From positions 4,979 through 68,978 of the forward strand of contig VWZS01000193.1 in assembly GCA_013397075.1 (NCBI GenBank): a DNA stretch of 64,000 nucleotides. The letters are read 5' to 3'. Shown piece after piece: positions 36,301-51,300 of this stretch; the stretch's first letter is position 1; every line of letters begins with the position of its first letter. A program made the translations under genes and the position numbers. The notes beneath the pieces are model-generated. The model saw only the letters and a list, made by a program, of their open reading frames with translations. It did not search any database and was not told the origin of the DNA. The DNA is from Rhabdornis inornatus (Eukaryota; Chordata; Aves; Passeriformes; Rhabdornithidae).

Positions 36301-39300
36301 GCTGGGGGCTCAGCCCAGCACAGGGGGGGTTTCTGGGGTCAGTGCCCGTGGCCGGGGCAGGTTGAGCCTCTCACCCACCAACACCCCAAATCCTTCTCCC
36401 CAGGGCTGCTCTCCATCCATTCTCCACCCACTTTGTTTCTAGCAGCAAACTTTTGTGACTTGAATAGTGTCACTCCAGGACATTTGTAAAAAGACTAAAA
36501 AATGGTTGCATTAGTACACAAAAATTAGTGTAAAGGGGAAAAAATGTCGTTTCGAGTCAGGCCAGTAGACATCTATGCTGAAAAATCATTTTGGAGGAGG
36601 ATGGTGGTATTCAGGCAGGGATTAGGTAATCGGGTTCTGACCTGGTTCCTCTGGCTGTTAGGAATGTGAAATACCCTGCTGCATGCGTGGCTTTGAAAAG
36701 AGAGATTATTTCTTTGCATTTAAATTTTCATGATTCCTGTAGCAGATGCCTTCAGTACTTAAGTAATAAGTAATTGTGGACTGAAAGAGTCTTTGGCTGA
36801 GAAAATTCTGCTTATAAATTAAAATCTGTACAGATAATTTAAAATCACATGTTTGCCACGTCCTTTCCACAAGCACAAATGTGATTGCTTGGAAGGATGT
36901 GAAGCACCAATATTTAAATGTAAACATTGTGACATTTGGCTCTTTGAATTGCTGAGAAGCTCATACAAATAACTGTTACTTTTCAAAATGTGGAAATGGC
37001 CAACGGGCTTGTGTAAGTTGAGAACCAGAGAGGGGGTTCCTGACTTTCCATGGAACTTTCATGTCTGGGGGGATCCAGGAAGCACCTGTGTCCCATCCAA
37101 GCCTTGTGCTGTGTCCCTTCAGGCATGGTGCTGTGGGTGCACACCCACAGCGTCATCACTGGCAGCATGTCCAAAAGTGGGGTGAAACACACTCAGTGTG
37201 TTTGCATCACTCACCTTTCATTTGTGGGCCGCTAAGAGTGTTTGACAGTTTCTTCTTGCCGTGTAATGAGTGGGAGTTCTCTGACGTCCCTCTGGAGGCA
37301 GCGAGCTTTCTAGCAATGGTGAACTCTGCTTTTGTTCAGGCCTCTGCCTACTCAGTCTCCATTGAGCAACTTCACGTTTGCAGATTTTGGAGTCTAGAGC
37401 TTTGGAGTGAGTGGTGTAATTGTGAGGGAGAGGAAGAAGGGACAACAACCGAAGAAACATCTCATACTTTTGGTTTTGTAACAGAATTGTGGTGGATTTT
37501 TTTAATAAGTAATTTTGTCAGAATTAAGTGCTTATTAAATAGCGTGTGTAAGATTGCTACTTGCAAATGCTGAGTCCTGCTGCTTCTCCCCACGAACATG
37601 CTGGAAACTTGAGAAACTGGTAAAAGAGCTCAAATTGTTTGTTTTCCTCAGGCAAAATACATCTCGCAGTGCATCGATGAGATCAAGCAGGAGCTGAAGC
37701 AGGACAACATCGCAGTGAAGGCAAATGCAGTGTGCAAACTGACCTATGTAAGTGCCTTGCTGGGATCCCATGGAACTGCAGCTGGGTTTTGTTATTTCCT
37801 GCTGGTTTGAAGCCAGCCTTGGATCTGGGTGCCTGCTCTCACCCTGCTCTAAGTGCAGGCTGTGGGGACAGCACTCCCCCAGCTCTGACGTCAGAGGCTG
37901 CAAGTTCCTGCTCTGTTTGGTACAATTGGATTTTATCGTGATGGGTCAGGAAGTGAATCTCACTTAAAACAAACAAGTTAAAAGAAATTGTTTTCAGCTG
38001 GATTGGTTCTTACGATGTAGTGACCTGAGCACTTGAAACTGGGTTTGTTTCTCTTTGCTCAGTCCTTTCTTGACAAGGAGAAGACAGAAATATTGGTAAA
38101 GAATTCTTTTCATGGTTCTGTTATGGTTTTTATTTAAAAAAAATCAGGAAGAAAACTCTTCACATCAGTGCTTATATAACTGCGTATCATAGAATCACAG
38201 AATGATTTGGATTTGAAGGGATCTTAAAGCCCATCCAGTGCCACCCCTGCCATGGGCAGGGACACCTTCCACTGTCCCAGGCTGCTCCAAGCCCTGTCCA
38301 GCCTGGCCTTGGCACTTCTAGGATCCAGGGGCAGCCACAGCTGCTCTGGGCACCCTCGAACTAATGCAAGCAGTTTAAAACTTGTGATGTCTTTCACTTA
38401 CTGTGAGTGGTGCAGTGTAACATTGCTCATAAACCTGTGATGTCTTCCAGCATCATTTTCAGACTCCTGTTGCATCTTCAATTTTGGGAGGTGTCTTGAC
38501 CTATTTTCTTGAGTGTCTTATTTCAGAAGTTTATCTTGGCTTCTCTGCTCACAGTTACAGATGCTGGGCTATGACATCAGTTGGGCTGCTTTCAACATCA
38601 TTGAAGTTATGAGTGCTTCCAAGTTTACGTTCAAGGTGAGTTCTCTGTAAATGCAAGTTCTCTGTCCTGGCCAAGCCAAGATACCTTTTGTGAAAAGCCA
38701 GGGTAGTTTTATGTGAAGACCTGAGATTTCTAGTACCTGGCATCTTTTATTTTGTAGTAGTTTTATAATTTTTCTTGAAAGATTGGTTTCATGTTCTGTT
38801 GCAGACCTTTTTCACATAACAGGGTGGAGTGTTACTTCCTAAGGAGTGCTTTGCAGCTGGGCCTTTATACCTGAAACTCAGGAGTCAACACAAAATTAAT
38901 GTAGTAGACAACCCTACCTTTTTTCTGCTGCTTCGTGGTCACTGAACTGTGTCACAAAATAGAGAAGATGAAGGTGGTTTTATTATACCTAAGACAGATA
39001 AATTATCTGTAGAACATTACTTGTCTGAATTTATTCTTTCTTGATATAAACCCCCTTTTCTAAAGAACCCTCTCATGCTGCTTCTGTTATACAAACCTAC
39101 TTGTTCATCTTTTTAATATTGCCTATAAAGCCACCAGTTGTTTTCCACCTCAACACTGTCTAAATTGACTTGAAAAACAAACCTTGTTTTCCTCCTTGCC
39201 TTTTCCCAGCGCATTGGGTACCTGGCTGCCTCCCAGTGCTTTCATGAAGGGACTGATGTCATTATGCTGACAACTAATCAGATCCGAAAGGTAAATGTTC

Positions 39301-42300
39301 AGTTCTTCAATTTTTTTTTGTACTCTCTCTCTGCTTGTAATTTCACATCTGTACTGAGCATGTCTCCATTAGGAACATTGAGGTGTTTAAGTAGAATTCT
39401 TGATTTAAAGTCTCCTGTCATTCCACAAACTGAGGGATTAATGAAACACTCAGGGGCTGTGCACAGCCCTCTCTGTGCTGTCTCATACCAGCTCTGTGTT
39501 TGTTCAGCACAGAGAATGGTGACAGAAATAACTTTGCTGGTCTCTAGGCAGTGCTTATAAGAATGTAACAGGCAGGAAAAATGTCCCCATTCCTGAAGTA
39601 AAATGAGCAGTGGCTTGGGAGTGACATGGCTCCACAACATTTCTACTTGTGAGTGTTATTTCTGTCTGTTATTCCAGATCAAACTTTATTTTCTCTGGTA
39701 GAACTGGGTGTAAAAATGGTGAAGAGTGTATGGAAAATTTTGTTCTGTATTCGTGTACCCATGTGTGTATTCATTTTCATAGAGCGTGATCACTTAGAGT
39801 TACTGGTTTGCACCATAGTTTTCCCACTCTTGAAGTTAGATTTTCTTTTTTTAAAGCTCTTAACTTTAATTTTTTAAGTATCACTGCTTTAAAACTTGAT
39901 TAATCCAGTGCAATATGTGCCTACATTTTTACCATCTGAGGAACTAAAATGTGTTTTCCTTGCTTAAAAAAGAGCAGTGGGATGTTACCCAGTATCTTCC
40001 CTAAAGAACTAGTGCTTTTCCCTTTATCTTTTGAACTATTCTATGCTGAATGTGAATATCTGTCTTTATTATGGACACATTATTTTACTGAATTTCAGTC
40101 ACTTACTGGCTACTTCCACTTTGTGCCCAAGTTTTTACTTAAAAGCATCTTCCTTTATGTCTTTTCATGTTCCATCGATCCAGCAGATTGAGATTTGAAG
40201 GATTTATCAGTTCCCAAAATACATTAAATCCAGGAGGAATTGTGGGTTTTTTTGCTCATTATTCTTCAAGTAGACTCTCATTTCCCACCACCTGCAGCAG
40301 GTTTTTAATGAGATGCAAATGGCACAGAACCCCAAAGGCCTGACTATGTTTAGCTCTCCTGAAGCAGCTTCAGTGTCCACGTGAATCTGGACTCTTAACT
40401 CAGCAGTCCATGTGGGAATGCTCTGCTCAGCTTCTTCATGTTTGTGTTTCTGATACACAATTTACAGTCTCAGAGATTAATTTTACTATGGTTAGGTGAT
40501 TTAAGCTTAGAAAGACCTGAAAGACTGTGGGGGGGCTGGGTAGGATACTGACTGTAAATAGATCTGAGGAAACCTGACCAATAAGTGTGTTCCACACACA
40601 TCGTTTGTGTCCTGTCTTTGTGGACTGGAAGTTGTGGTGCTGCAGCAACTCAGGACAAGAATAATCTCATTTCTCTACTAAATTAAGGTGAGGCACCACT
40701 CACCAAGAGTGCTTGTTCCCAGTGAAGTTGATGGCACATGGAATTGAATTTAGCAGGTTTTTTTAAAGTCCTAAGAAATTGGACTTTAAGAACTATTTCC
40801 ATAGTTCTTTTGTTTTAAACTCTCATTATAGGATCACACACATTAAATATGTATACTTTATATATTTATAAACTTTCATTACAGGATCACAAATACATTT
40901 AGAGTTTAAGAACTGTTTCCATTCCTAAAACACCACCAAGGTGTGATCTCTGATTGGTTTTATGTTGCAGTCATCCATCTCTTGTTTAATTCTCATTCCT
41001 CGTGCCCACTATTAAAGCCCAGGCTGGCTGTACTTTAGCAGATGTTAGTAGTTGATAAATATTCCCATGGAGCAGAAGCTCTGCTTCATTTATGTTGAAT
41101 GAATAAAATTAGTCTGAGGAAGTTGTTTCTTGGCAATCCTGTATGATCTTAAATTTTTGAGCGTGTTTCTCTTTTTTTAGGATCTGAGTAGCCCTAACCA
41201 GTATGATACTGGAGTTGCACTGACTGGCTTGTCCTGTTTTGTTACTCCAGATCTTGCCAGGGACTTGGCAAATGACATCATGACATTGGTGAGTTGATAA
41301 GGTTGAAATAACTTTGTAATTACAGAATGTCAAGTTATTCAGATCTGGTAAATATCTTAAATTTAGAACTGATACATGTAAAAACTGCTGCTTCATTCTT
41401 GTGGGGGTTCTGGGGAGCTTTTACGGACCTTAGTTAGATCAAGAGGATCATTTTGAAATATATTTATTAGTTTTGGTGATAACAGTATCTTGCTCTTGCC
41501 TCAAAGCTGAGTTTTCAAAAAGCAGTTGAGTCTCCCAGGAAGAGTTTTGGTGACAGGAGTGTGAGCATAGGGAGCTTTGGAAACAGATGTGCTCAGAGCC
41601 TGACTGCAGCTGTTTTGTTAACAGATGTCTCACACAAAGCCTTACATCAGGAAGAAGGCAGTGTTAATCATGTACAAAGTTTTTTTGAAGTACCCAGAGT
41701 CCCTCCGTCCTGCATTTCCTCGCCTTAAAGAGAAACTTGAAGACCCAGATCCTGGTGAGTGGATTTTAGTGAATTCCTTCTGCTCCCACATGTGGAGGTT
41801 CGTGTGCTTGTAGAGCTTGTGGAGACAAGAATACATGAAAAATGCTGTAATCATCTTTTGGGCACTGACTCACCTGTTCCCAGGGTAGGTGAGCATAGGA
41901 GAGTTTTGACAGGTGTTGCCATATTAAAAATATGTTCATTAAAATGTCCATTTCTTCCAACCCAAAGCTACTGAAAATGTCAGTGGGTTAAACCTTAATG
42001 GACAAAGCAGCTTAAAGTTTACTGGTTTGTTGCTTACTGAACTGCCTATTGAAAATATTTCAGTTGATTTCAAGGTTTGGGGTTCTGTTTTTGTTACTTC
42101 CTGTGCTTTTTTAGCAAGCTGCAGCTATTGACTTGCCCTGGACACACTTAAAATGATTTAACATCCCTTAGTGTATTTTTTTATTTATTTGAATCCAGAC
42201 TTCTCTTTGGGCCCTTCAGTACTGCATCAGTGCAGGTCAGCAGCAGCATAGGAAATCTGCAATTGCTCTGTATCAAATTCACATTTTTGCTCAGTCTTCA

Positions 42301-45300
42301 GGAGGTGCTGGTGTTCTCTCACTGCACCAAAACACTTGTTTTAGGAATTCTGTGTCTGATGTGTATCTTATCTCCACTTGATTTGTATCTGCAATTATGG
42401 GGGAAAATGTAATTGCATTTCCTGGACTGTTTTATTGTGGGCATGGAATATTCATCTTTTAGAGACAATGTTATTAAAGAAAGCAAAATCCCTCACCTGC
42501 AGAGAGAGGAAGAAATTGTTATGCTTTGTGGAGAGAAGGTTTGCTCTCTGCAAAAAGGACACCCAGCCTGTCTAGACTAAGATTCCAAACTGACAACAAC
42601 CCATGTAAGAGGCTGAGTAATGAGAAGGGAGTGAATGTGTCCAGTCAGATTGTTTAAGGAATTGTTATTTTTGTTCTGTGTTTAAACATTTTTAAATAAT
42701 ACATATCAGAAAAGTCAAGAGTGATTGGAAACTTTCTGGTGGGTGGTTATTGATTGTGTTGTCTGTGTCCCACAAAGCTCTCCACAGTCCAGGGCAGGGA
42801 TATGCTGGTTTTTGTCATGCTGGACCCAAAGCAGATACCTGGCTTTCTGCTATATTAGAAAATAGCCAGAATTAAATAAAACCCTTTCTCAATTTGCTTT
42901 TGCATCCCTGTATTTACCTTCCTGCCTCAGGGTTGGGAATGAGGCCAAACCATTGGACACACAGGTCTGAAGCTTCAGCTGCTTTTGCTGTGGGGGTTCT
43001 GCACCAGGAACTTCAATTCCAATGAAGGCATTGATGGGATTTGTGCATTTCCCACTTGTTTTCCCCAGGTGTGCAGTCTGCTGCAGTAAATGTTATTTGT
43101 GAGCTGGCTCGACGCAATCCCAAAAATTACCTTTCCCTTGCTCCGCTCTTCTTCAAGCTGATGACGTCATCAACCAATAATTGGGTTCTCATTAAAATTA
43201 TAAAGCTGGCAAGTATTCTGCTTTTTGTTTACAGGATTAGGGTTCTCATTAAATTACCTTGGGTGTGAAAATGGATTTCTTGCTGGGAGGCATAGTTACC
43301 ATTCATTCTGAGTAAAAAGAAACCAGCAATATCTCCTAATGTTTGTGAATGTAACCAAAGAGAAAAATATGTTAATATAGCTTGGTTTAAATACAGTCAG
43401 CTGTAATTTACATAGTGTTTTGAAGCTGTTGAAAAGCAGCTATTAACTCACTTTTCTTCTCTTTCAATAGTTTGGTGCTCTTACTCCATTAGAACCAAGA
43501 CTGGGAAAGAAACTGATTGAGCCCCTGACCAACCTCATCCACAGGTATGTGTGGCAGATCCTGCCTTGTTCAGTTAGGACTGGGGAAGGACCTGCTGGGT
43601 GGGTTAATAGCAGGGGTGAGGGTGAATTTTATAACTTTTTCTTGACTTTTGGTATATTGGCTTCAAGTATCAAAAGATAATCTTAGATCAGGGTTGTTTC
43701 TGAAAAACCTGAGTGAGGTAAAATACCTTAAAGGAAAGTCTCTGGATATCTGACTGTCAGCATGAATTCCTCCAGAGGATGCATGAAAATTGGAGCAATT
43801 TGCTTTCCTTTCACTGCATTTCAAGCCAGAGATGACTGTGGAGGATGTATAAAAACTCTGGCTTAAAAGAGGCTCAGCTGTGTATTTGCCTGTATTCACC
43901 TCACACATTTGATTCCTGACTTTTGGGAGTGCCTTACCCACCAAAGCAGCGTGATAGGGAATATATTAAAGCTCTTTCTCATTCATTTGGCAGCTCAGAT
44001 GTGTTTTGAAAGAGGTTCTTATAATAGATACATTCCAAATGTAGATGAAATAAAGTTGAAGTTATTTCCTTGTCCCTTGTTAATGCTGGTTTGTGGTGGT
44101 GTAGTGGTTCTAATTCTGGACAGAAACCAGAAAATAATGCCTTGGAGGGAATACATGGATTCTCCCAGTTATGAAGAGGAAGTGTGATCTTGTGCAGGAG
44201 TTGAGTGAAAAAGTTGATTTTTTTTCATGTGGCAGGGCAAGGTTTTAAGCAGATATCTGTGTAGCCTTGAGAGCAGCTCTAGCCAGGTGATTTCTGCCCA
44301 TCTTCATTCCTTTAAGGTAGGCTCAAAGCAGACCAGCACCCAGGTATCTGCAGCTAGTTGTTGTCAGCAGTAACAGATACAACCCACCAGAAAAAGCAGG
44401 GAGATGGACAATCCAACCTCCTCTCCCCAGCTCCCACGTTAGTAATTCTGAGTTGTGAGGACTGAATCCTCTTTGGCTTGATCTCCATTCAGTCAGTTTG
44501 GCTCTCATATTGAGTCCCAGCACCCTGAGCTGTCCCACCAGATGCTCAGGGAGCAGAACTGTTGGTCTTTGTTCTCAGCATCCCAGGCTGACCCTCAGGG
44601 CAGCAGGAGCTGTGCTCCTTCCCTGGGTACCCTGCACTTGGAGCCCTCTCCTTGGGGCTTGGGAGGTTTTCCTGTTTCCCTCTTGTACAGACCAGGCTTT
44701 GGAAGGACCTCTGCAGTCCTCAGAGCTGCACTGTCTATGTGTTCAGCTGGCACAAGCAGCCTGGAATTTGAGTTTTGGGGGAAATGAGACACTGGAAATC
44801 AGTTGCTGACTTCCAGGGATGGGAAGTGTGTTCCTGCATCCCAAGCCTCTGCTTGGGCGTGGCTCACCGGCTTGGAGAGAGCCTTGAGTTTCTCCATCTG
44901 CCTTGTCATCAATTTTTGACCTTGGACAGAGGATTTAATTTGATTCTTGGACAAGATGGCTTCAGTATTTCGTGACTGGTGCTGGAGTTTGAGTAACCAC
45001 TTCCTTCCGTATTCCTTGTGTCACAGTGCTCTTATTTGCTGCTTTTCCAGGAAGATTTTTTGGTTTTTAAACATTTATTTAAAAATTCCTCCTCCCAACA
45101 GTTTTCAAGTGAGAATCATTTCATCTGTTTGAAGGGATATGGAGCAGAATACTGACAATGTCTTGTGAAGTTCAAGGTGCTAACTAGCTCCAAGAGAGTG
45201 CTGACAACTCTTCAAAATGTGCTGGTTTATTCCTTATTTAATATACTTGATTTCTGTTTCAGCACCTCAGCCATGTCTCTCTTATATGAATGTGTGAACA

Positions 45301-48300
45301 CAGTAATAGCAGGTGAGAACTGAAATTTGGAACTTAGAAAAAAAACATGATGAACTTTGTCATCAAGTAACACCACCTCTGAACCTTTTTTCTTTAACTT
45401 AATGTATTTTATAATGCAGTAAGTCTCCTGGCAAACTTTGTGTTACTGTGGGGCTGAAATCTTTTGTTGTCAGTGGGTGAGGCACAGTCACTACAGCTGT
45501 GTTGTGTTTGCTGAAGGCTGAAACCAAGTACAGACAATGAGATTATTTATATGCCAAATCCTAAATGTTGCTACAACTACAAAATATACTAGCAGCAATA
45601 GAATTGAAACAAGAGTGATGTCTCTTTGCCAAGTTTTCTTATGTGATGATAGATCAGACTTTTTTAAAAAAAAAATTTGCAACTTTGCAGTTTAAAAATG
45701 GGGTGTAATTCCTTAGAGGAGGCAATTGGAGTTACTGATTGGCAGTTTCAGTTTCTGGGGAAGGGATATGAACTCCATAACTGGGAGGGTGAGAGAAAAC
45801 AAAGGCAAAAAGGCATAACACAGTATTGCAGCTCATGCTTGGCACTTTTCCTGTCAGAGTGTGGAGCAGAGGGTTATTGACATTCACAGTTGGTCTGTCT
45901 GTCTCCTGTGGGTACTTTGGATAATGGTGCAGAACTTGCTGTGCTGGGTCAGTTCAGAGAGGGAAGAGAGATCTGTCACTCACTGTGTGTTCCTTCATTC
46001 CTTCAGGGAAATGAGGAGTCATGATGGGAGGGAAAATAACACGGAGTAATTCCATTGTGGATGAGAGTGGCCTTCACTGAGATCCAGTGGGGTCATTCTG
46101 TGGGTGGAGGGGGAATTCACCCACCCAGGACACCTCAGGGGTGGTGATGTCCAACTCAGAGCCAACAAAGGAGCCCTGAAACACCAGAGGAGCATCTGGC
46201 ACCTGCCAGCTCTGGAGGTGACAGTGTCCAGCACAGCTTCCCTGCAGGGACAGAGGGCAGCACCTGGCACCTGCTTGGGCACAGCTGGACTTGCTTGGCT
46301 GTGCTGTGCTAGCTGCAGTTACCAGGCTGAGCCCACCTTTTCTGCAGTGGGGCCGTGTGCTGCCAGAGCTTTCAAGTGTCCCATATAATCAAAAATGGCT
46401 GTTTTGATTAGAGCTCCAATCTAATCATGTTAAACTGCAGGATCTGTTGCTGCATCCCATTGCATTAGGAAAGTACACAATTAAAAATTCAGCTGTGCAG
46501 TAGCTGCTCACATGTTAACAGCCTTGACTGCTACATGATGTCAGTGAAATAAACCTTAGTGAGAGCAAAGAAAAGCAGCTTTCACCTGGCTGTTGTAGCT
46601 GTTTCCACCTTTACACTTTTTTCCTGCCCTCTTATTATTACTGTTATGGTATATGAAACCATAAATTCATGTCACAACCTTCTGTCCTCCATGCAGACCC
46701 CCAAAAGTCCAGGCAAACGGACAAACAATAATTAGCACTTTTCCCTGGGAGCTGAGCTAGGTGTGGGCTGTTGAGTGGTGGTGTTGCAGTCACTCTCAGC
46801 ACAGAAATACTGACTGGAATTTGTGCTTCTGTTTCAGTTCTGATCTCTCTGTCCTCGGGGATGCCCAACCACAGCGCCAGTATCCAGGTGGGACCCTGTA
46901 TTTGGGGCTTGTTTGTTCTGCTCTGCTGTGGGATCCCAAGGGCTGGGGACAATGGGGTTGTGTTCCTCTGCCAGGAGTTACAGCAGTAGCTCCCTGAAGT
47001 GCTCTCACTGTGCAATCCTGCAGACTGAATTTATATATTTCCTATATAAATTCTCCTACTTAATTCACTCTAAAATGCAGAGTTTGAGTGTTTTCCCAAC
47101 TCTGTGCTTCTCCTGCTATCAGTACACTCATACAGAGGTTCCTTTTGTTTGGAAGTCTGTTAATACAACAAAATCCTCTCACCTGGAGACCTCAGGTCTT
47201 GGTCAGATCCTTCCTTGTGTATTGAGTAAACTTCATGAAGACTTATTTTAATTAAGACCTGTAATAAATGGTGTGTTTTTTTTCCAGCTTTGTGTGCAGA
47301 AGTTGAGGATATTGATAGAAGATTCTGACCAGAACTGTAAGTATGGTGCTTGTCTTCATGGAGCTGTTGGCCCCCAAGCACTGGGAGATGCTGCAGCAGC
47401 CTCAGAGGGGTTTTGTAGTGCCTGGTGTAAACAGTTGCTGGGGGATTTAATATGGAAATAATTTTTGATGGTGAGCACTTCTTTATAACAATATTTTTAA
47501 AAAACAAATGACAGTAATTATTACTGCTGTTTGTGGTCTTGTAAATCTAAACCAGTTCTTTCCATGCTCTGGGATTTCCCTTTTTATAGACTGGCTGCTT
47601 GGAAAGCAGTGACAGCTATTTTCAGCACAGTGAGCATAATAGTAAAATGCAAGAGTGTTGACTTACTTTAGTGACTGCAAAGAACACTGGGAAGTTTTTC
47701 TTTTGTGCAGCTCTTTTTCCTGCCATTTGACTTTCTCCCCTTGAGAACAAGACTGTTACACACCAACCTTCGGTGCTTTTAAAGCTGCGTTCATCTCAAG
47801 ATGCCTGTTCTCAAACAGCTTTTCTATTTATTAAATACGTATTTTTTAATCAATGGTAAAACTTGAGGTGCAGAAAGACCCTGTGAGGGTTATATATGTA
47901 ATTACTTAATCTGTCTATGGGATTATGAAATTAAAGACTGTAGTCTGTGATTCACCATTCTCAAAAATGCTTTTTCTAGTCACAGATTTTTATTCAAGGG
48001 TTTCAATACCAAGTGCTTCTGCTGAAACCAGCTTTAAGATTTCATGCTTAGCACAAAACAGTGTTTCTATATTTGGAAAGAAGTTTTATTTTGTCTTTCA
48101 CAGTGAAGTACCTGGGACTGTTAGCTATGTCCAAAATCCTGAAAACGCACCCCAAGTCAGTTCAGTCTCACAAGGATCTCATTCTCCAATGTTTGGATGA
48201 TAAAGATGAGTCCATCCGACTCAGAGCTTTAGATCTCCTCTATGGCATGGTATGTTCCTACATTTATTTCCTCTGCAGCCCCCCTGACCCTTTAAGAAGG

Positions 48301-51300
48301 TGGTGTTTAAGGAAAACATGAAACTTTCTCTGCCCACTCCACAGCAGACTTTTGATAACAAGTCACATATCTTTTCTGGCACTTAGGAGAAGTAGAATAT
48401 CTGGCTCAGCATGAGGGCTTTAAAAATTCTGATTCAGATTGGATGGAGTTTCTCAGTTCAGGGCCTGTTGGAAATCACCCGTTTTGAAATCCATTCCATT
48501 GGATGTTAATCACTCCTAAATTTGTTTCCTTTATAAGCAAACATGTTTTAAACTCTTAAACTTTCTAATCTGGCAGTAGAAGATTCATTTTCTCTTGGAT
48601 TTCTATATTGCTGATAGTAATTCTGATCCTCAACTCTCCCACAGCAAGAATCACAGAATCAGCTGGGTTGGAAAAAGCCTTGGAGAGCATCAAATCCAAC
48701 TTATGACCTAACACCACTTGTCAGCCAGGCCATGGCACTAAGTGCCACATCCAGTCTTATCTTAAACACCTTGAAACTTGTGCTGGTTCTTTTTTAACAA
48801 AAACATTAAACAGGTTCATTTTTGGATTAAGGCCCACAGAGGTGGTTCTGGTTTCTTGTTAACATGATACAGGTCCAGCAAAGAGCCAGCAGCTGCTTTA
48901 CTGGAACTGGAAGGACTTGGCTGTGTAGGAAAGTGGTTGAACCCTTCACCACCTCTTTAACAGGTCTCCAAGAAGAACTTGATGGAGATTGTGAAGAAGT
49001 TGATGATTCACGTGGATAAGGCCGAAGGGACGACGTACCGAGATGAGCTGCTGACCAAAATCATCGACATCTGCAGCCAGTCCAATTACCAATACATCAC
49101 AAACTTCGAGTGGTCAGTGCTTTCAGCTGCCCTGGAGCTCATCACACAGGTAATGCAGGGCTGTCCTCTGATGTCCCCCATCCCTTCTCTCCACAGGTAC
49201 ATAAGCATCCTGGTGGAGCTGACCCGGCTGGAGGGCACGAGGCACGGGCACCTGATCGCGGCGCAGATGTTGGATGTGGCCATCAGGGTGAAAGCCATCC
49301 GCAAGTTTGCAGTGTCCCAGATGGCCATGCTGCTGGACAACGCCCACCTCATCGCCAGCAACACCCAGAGGAATGGCATCTGTGAGGTGCTCTATGCTGC
49401 TGCCTGGATCTGTGGAGAGTTCTCCGAGTGAGTGACAGGAGGGGCAGCTTTTGGGCAAAGCTTTTGGTCACTGAAATGTGGTTTTGAGAGACGGGTGGTT
49501 CAGAGTATGTAGCTTAATGCCACCAAAGTGACTGTTTTTCTCTTGTTCCCTCCCACTATCCACTCCTCTGCTCTTTCTAGCCGAGACAATTTTAATTATC
49601 TGGTCATTTTTCCTGTCTCTCCAGCCTTGCTCACTCATGCAGGAAGCCATAGTAGTGAATCATAGAATCCCAGAATATTCTGAGTCAGAAGGGACCCTCA
49701 GGGATCACTGAGCTGAACCCCTGTCCCTGCACAGACCCCCCAACAATCCCACCCTGAGCATCCCTGAGAGCGGTGTCCAAACGCTCCTGGAGCTCTGGCA
49801 GCCTTGGGGCCGGGACCATTCCCTGGGGAGCCTGGGCAGTGCCCAGCACCCTCGGGGGGAAGAACCTTTCCCTGAGCTCCATGCCAAGCCCTGACACAGC
49901 TCCAGCCCTTCCTGGGCTCCTGTCCCAGAGGAGAACTCTGGACACTCTTCAACAGCTTTGGATCCTTCTGGTATTGTAGGTATAATCTGTTAGATCTTAA
50001 GATATTGAAGGAACTCCTTAATCATTAAGGTCTACCCCCATTTATATTATAGGGAACATGTTCAATCACCATGTTTGAATTAATTCTTTCTCTCCTCCCT
50101 GTTTTGCCCTTGTTAAAAGGTTTTTACAGAGCCCCATCTTCTTGGAAATTAAAAGTTGTCATCTTTTTGCTCAAAATTTTTGGTGCCCACAGTAGCACAA
50201 TTTGCAGTGTTCTTGCACCAATATGTTTTTTTTTTAGTTTCAACAGATATTTGTATCTTGCATGTGTGGATACAGCTGTTACCCAGCTTTCATTCTGGTA
50301 GATTGGATGGGTTTGGTACTGTAGTCTCCTCTTACCTGCTGGTTTGGTGTCTCCTTCTAATTGCCACTCTGAACACTGGCTCCAGTTTAAATTCACACTG
50401 TAGGTGTGATATTGGGAGAATGCTGGTACAGCTCAGATCTTCATTTTCTTAAAAAAAATTGTACAAAGAAAACTGCATATGACAAAATAAGAGAATATAC
50501 TCTTCTTTTCCAGTGTGATCACATTTTTGCTTAGAAACAAGTTTAACTATCAGGTTGTAATAATCCAGTAACTTTTTCATGCATCTTCCATTTAGTTGTG
50601 AGCAGATAACTTTGATTAAGAGCATGAGATCTGTTAAAAACAAAGTGCTATGATCTATATTCCTTTATATATTAAGCACTACCTGCTGGATTTTGTTTCT
50701 GCTTGCCTTTCATCTGTATACTCTGTCCTTACAGACACCTCGAGGAAGCAAACCAAACCCTGGAAGCAATGTTGAGGCCCAAAGTGACAACCCTGCCAGG
50801 CCACATCCAGGCTGTTTACGTGCAGAACATGGTGAAGCTCTATGCATCCATCCTGCAGCAGAAGGAGCAGGCTGGGGAGAAGGAAGCAGCTCAGGAAATT
50901 ACACAGCTGATGATCGAGCGCCTGCCTCAGTTTGTGCAGAGTGCAGATCTGGAGGTTCAGGAGAGGGTAAGAAAATGAAATTACTTTGGGATTTATCATG
51001 GGAAGCCTTGGAGCAGGGCTGTGGTTCTCTGTGGCCATGCACATTTTCTGTAAGCTGTTATCAGTGACAAAGCTCAGATCTTATTGCAGTTTGATGCCAT
51101 CTCTGAAGGCTGCCAGCAAGATCTTCACTCAAAACAATTCAATTTTAAAATTATTCAGACACAAGGGCACAAAAAGGACCCAGCTAAAAGAGAAGCTTAA
51201 TATGGACTTTTTACATTTGCTCCAAACCTCCAGTTTATGCTGTTTCTCTTAATTCCTTTAATAGAGTAAAACACTTTCTGTTGACTTTAGTTGATTTGCT

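Larger units (their letters stand above)
24349..37651 (+). other. AP3D1: AP3D1 intron 1 (13.3 kb)
   Basis: The longest intron in the window. Apart from CR1 pieces at 25262-25312, 33995-34558 and 36085-36430, I see no exon, RNA gene or tandem array. Long first introns often carry enhancers, but no specific element can be named here. Confidence 0.9.
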
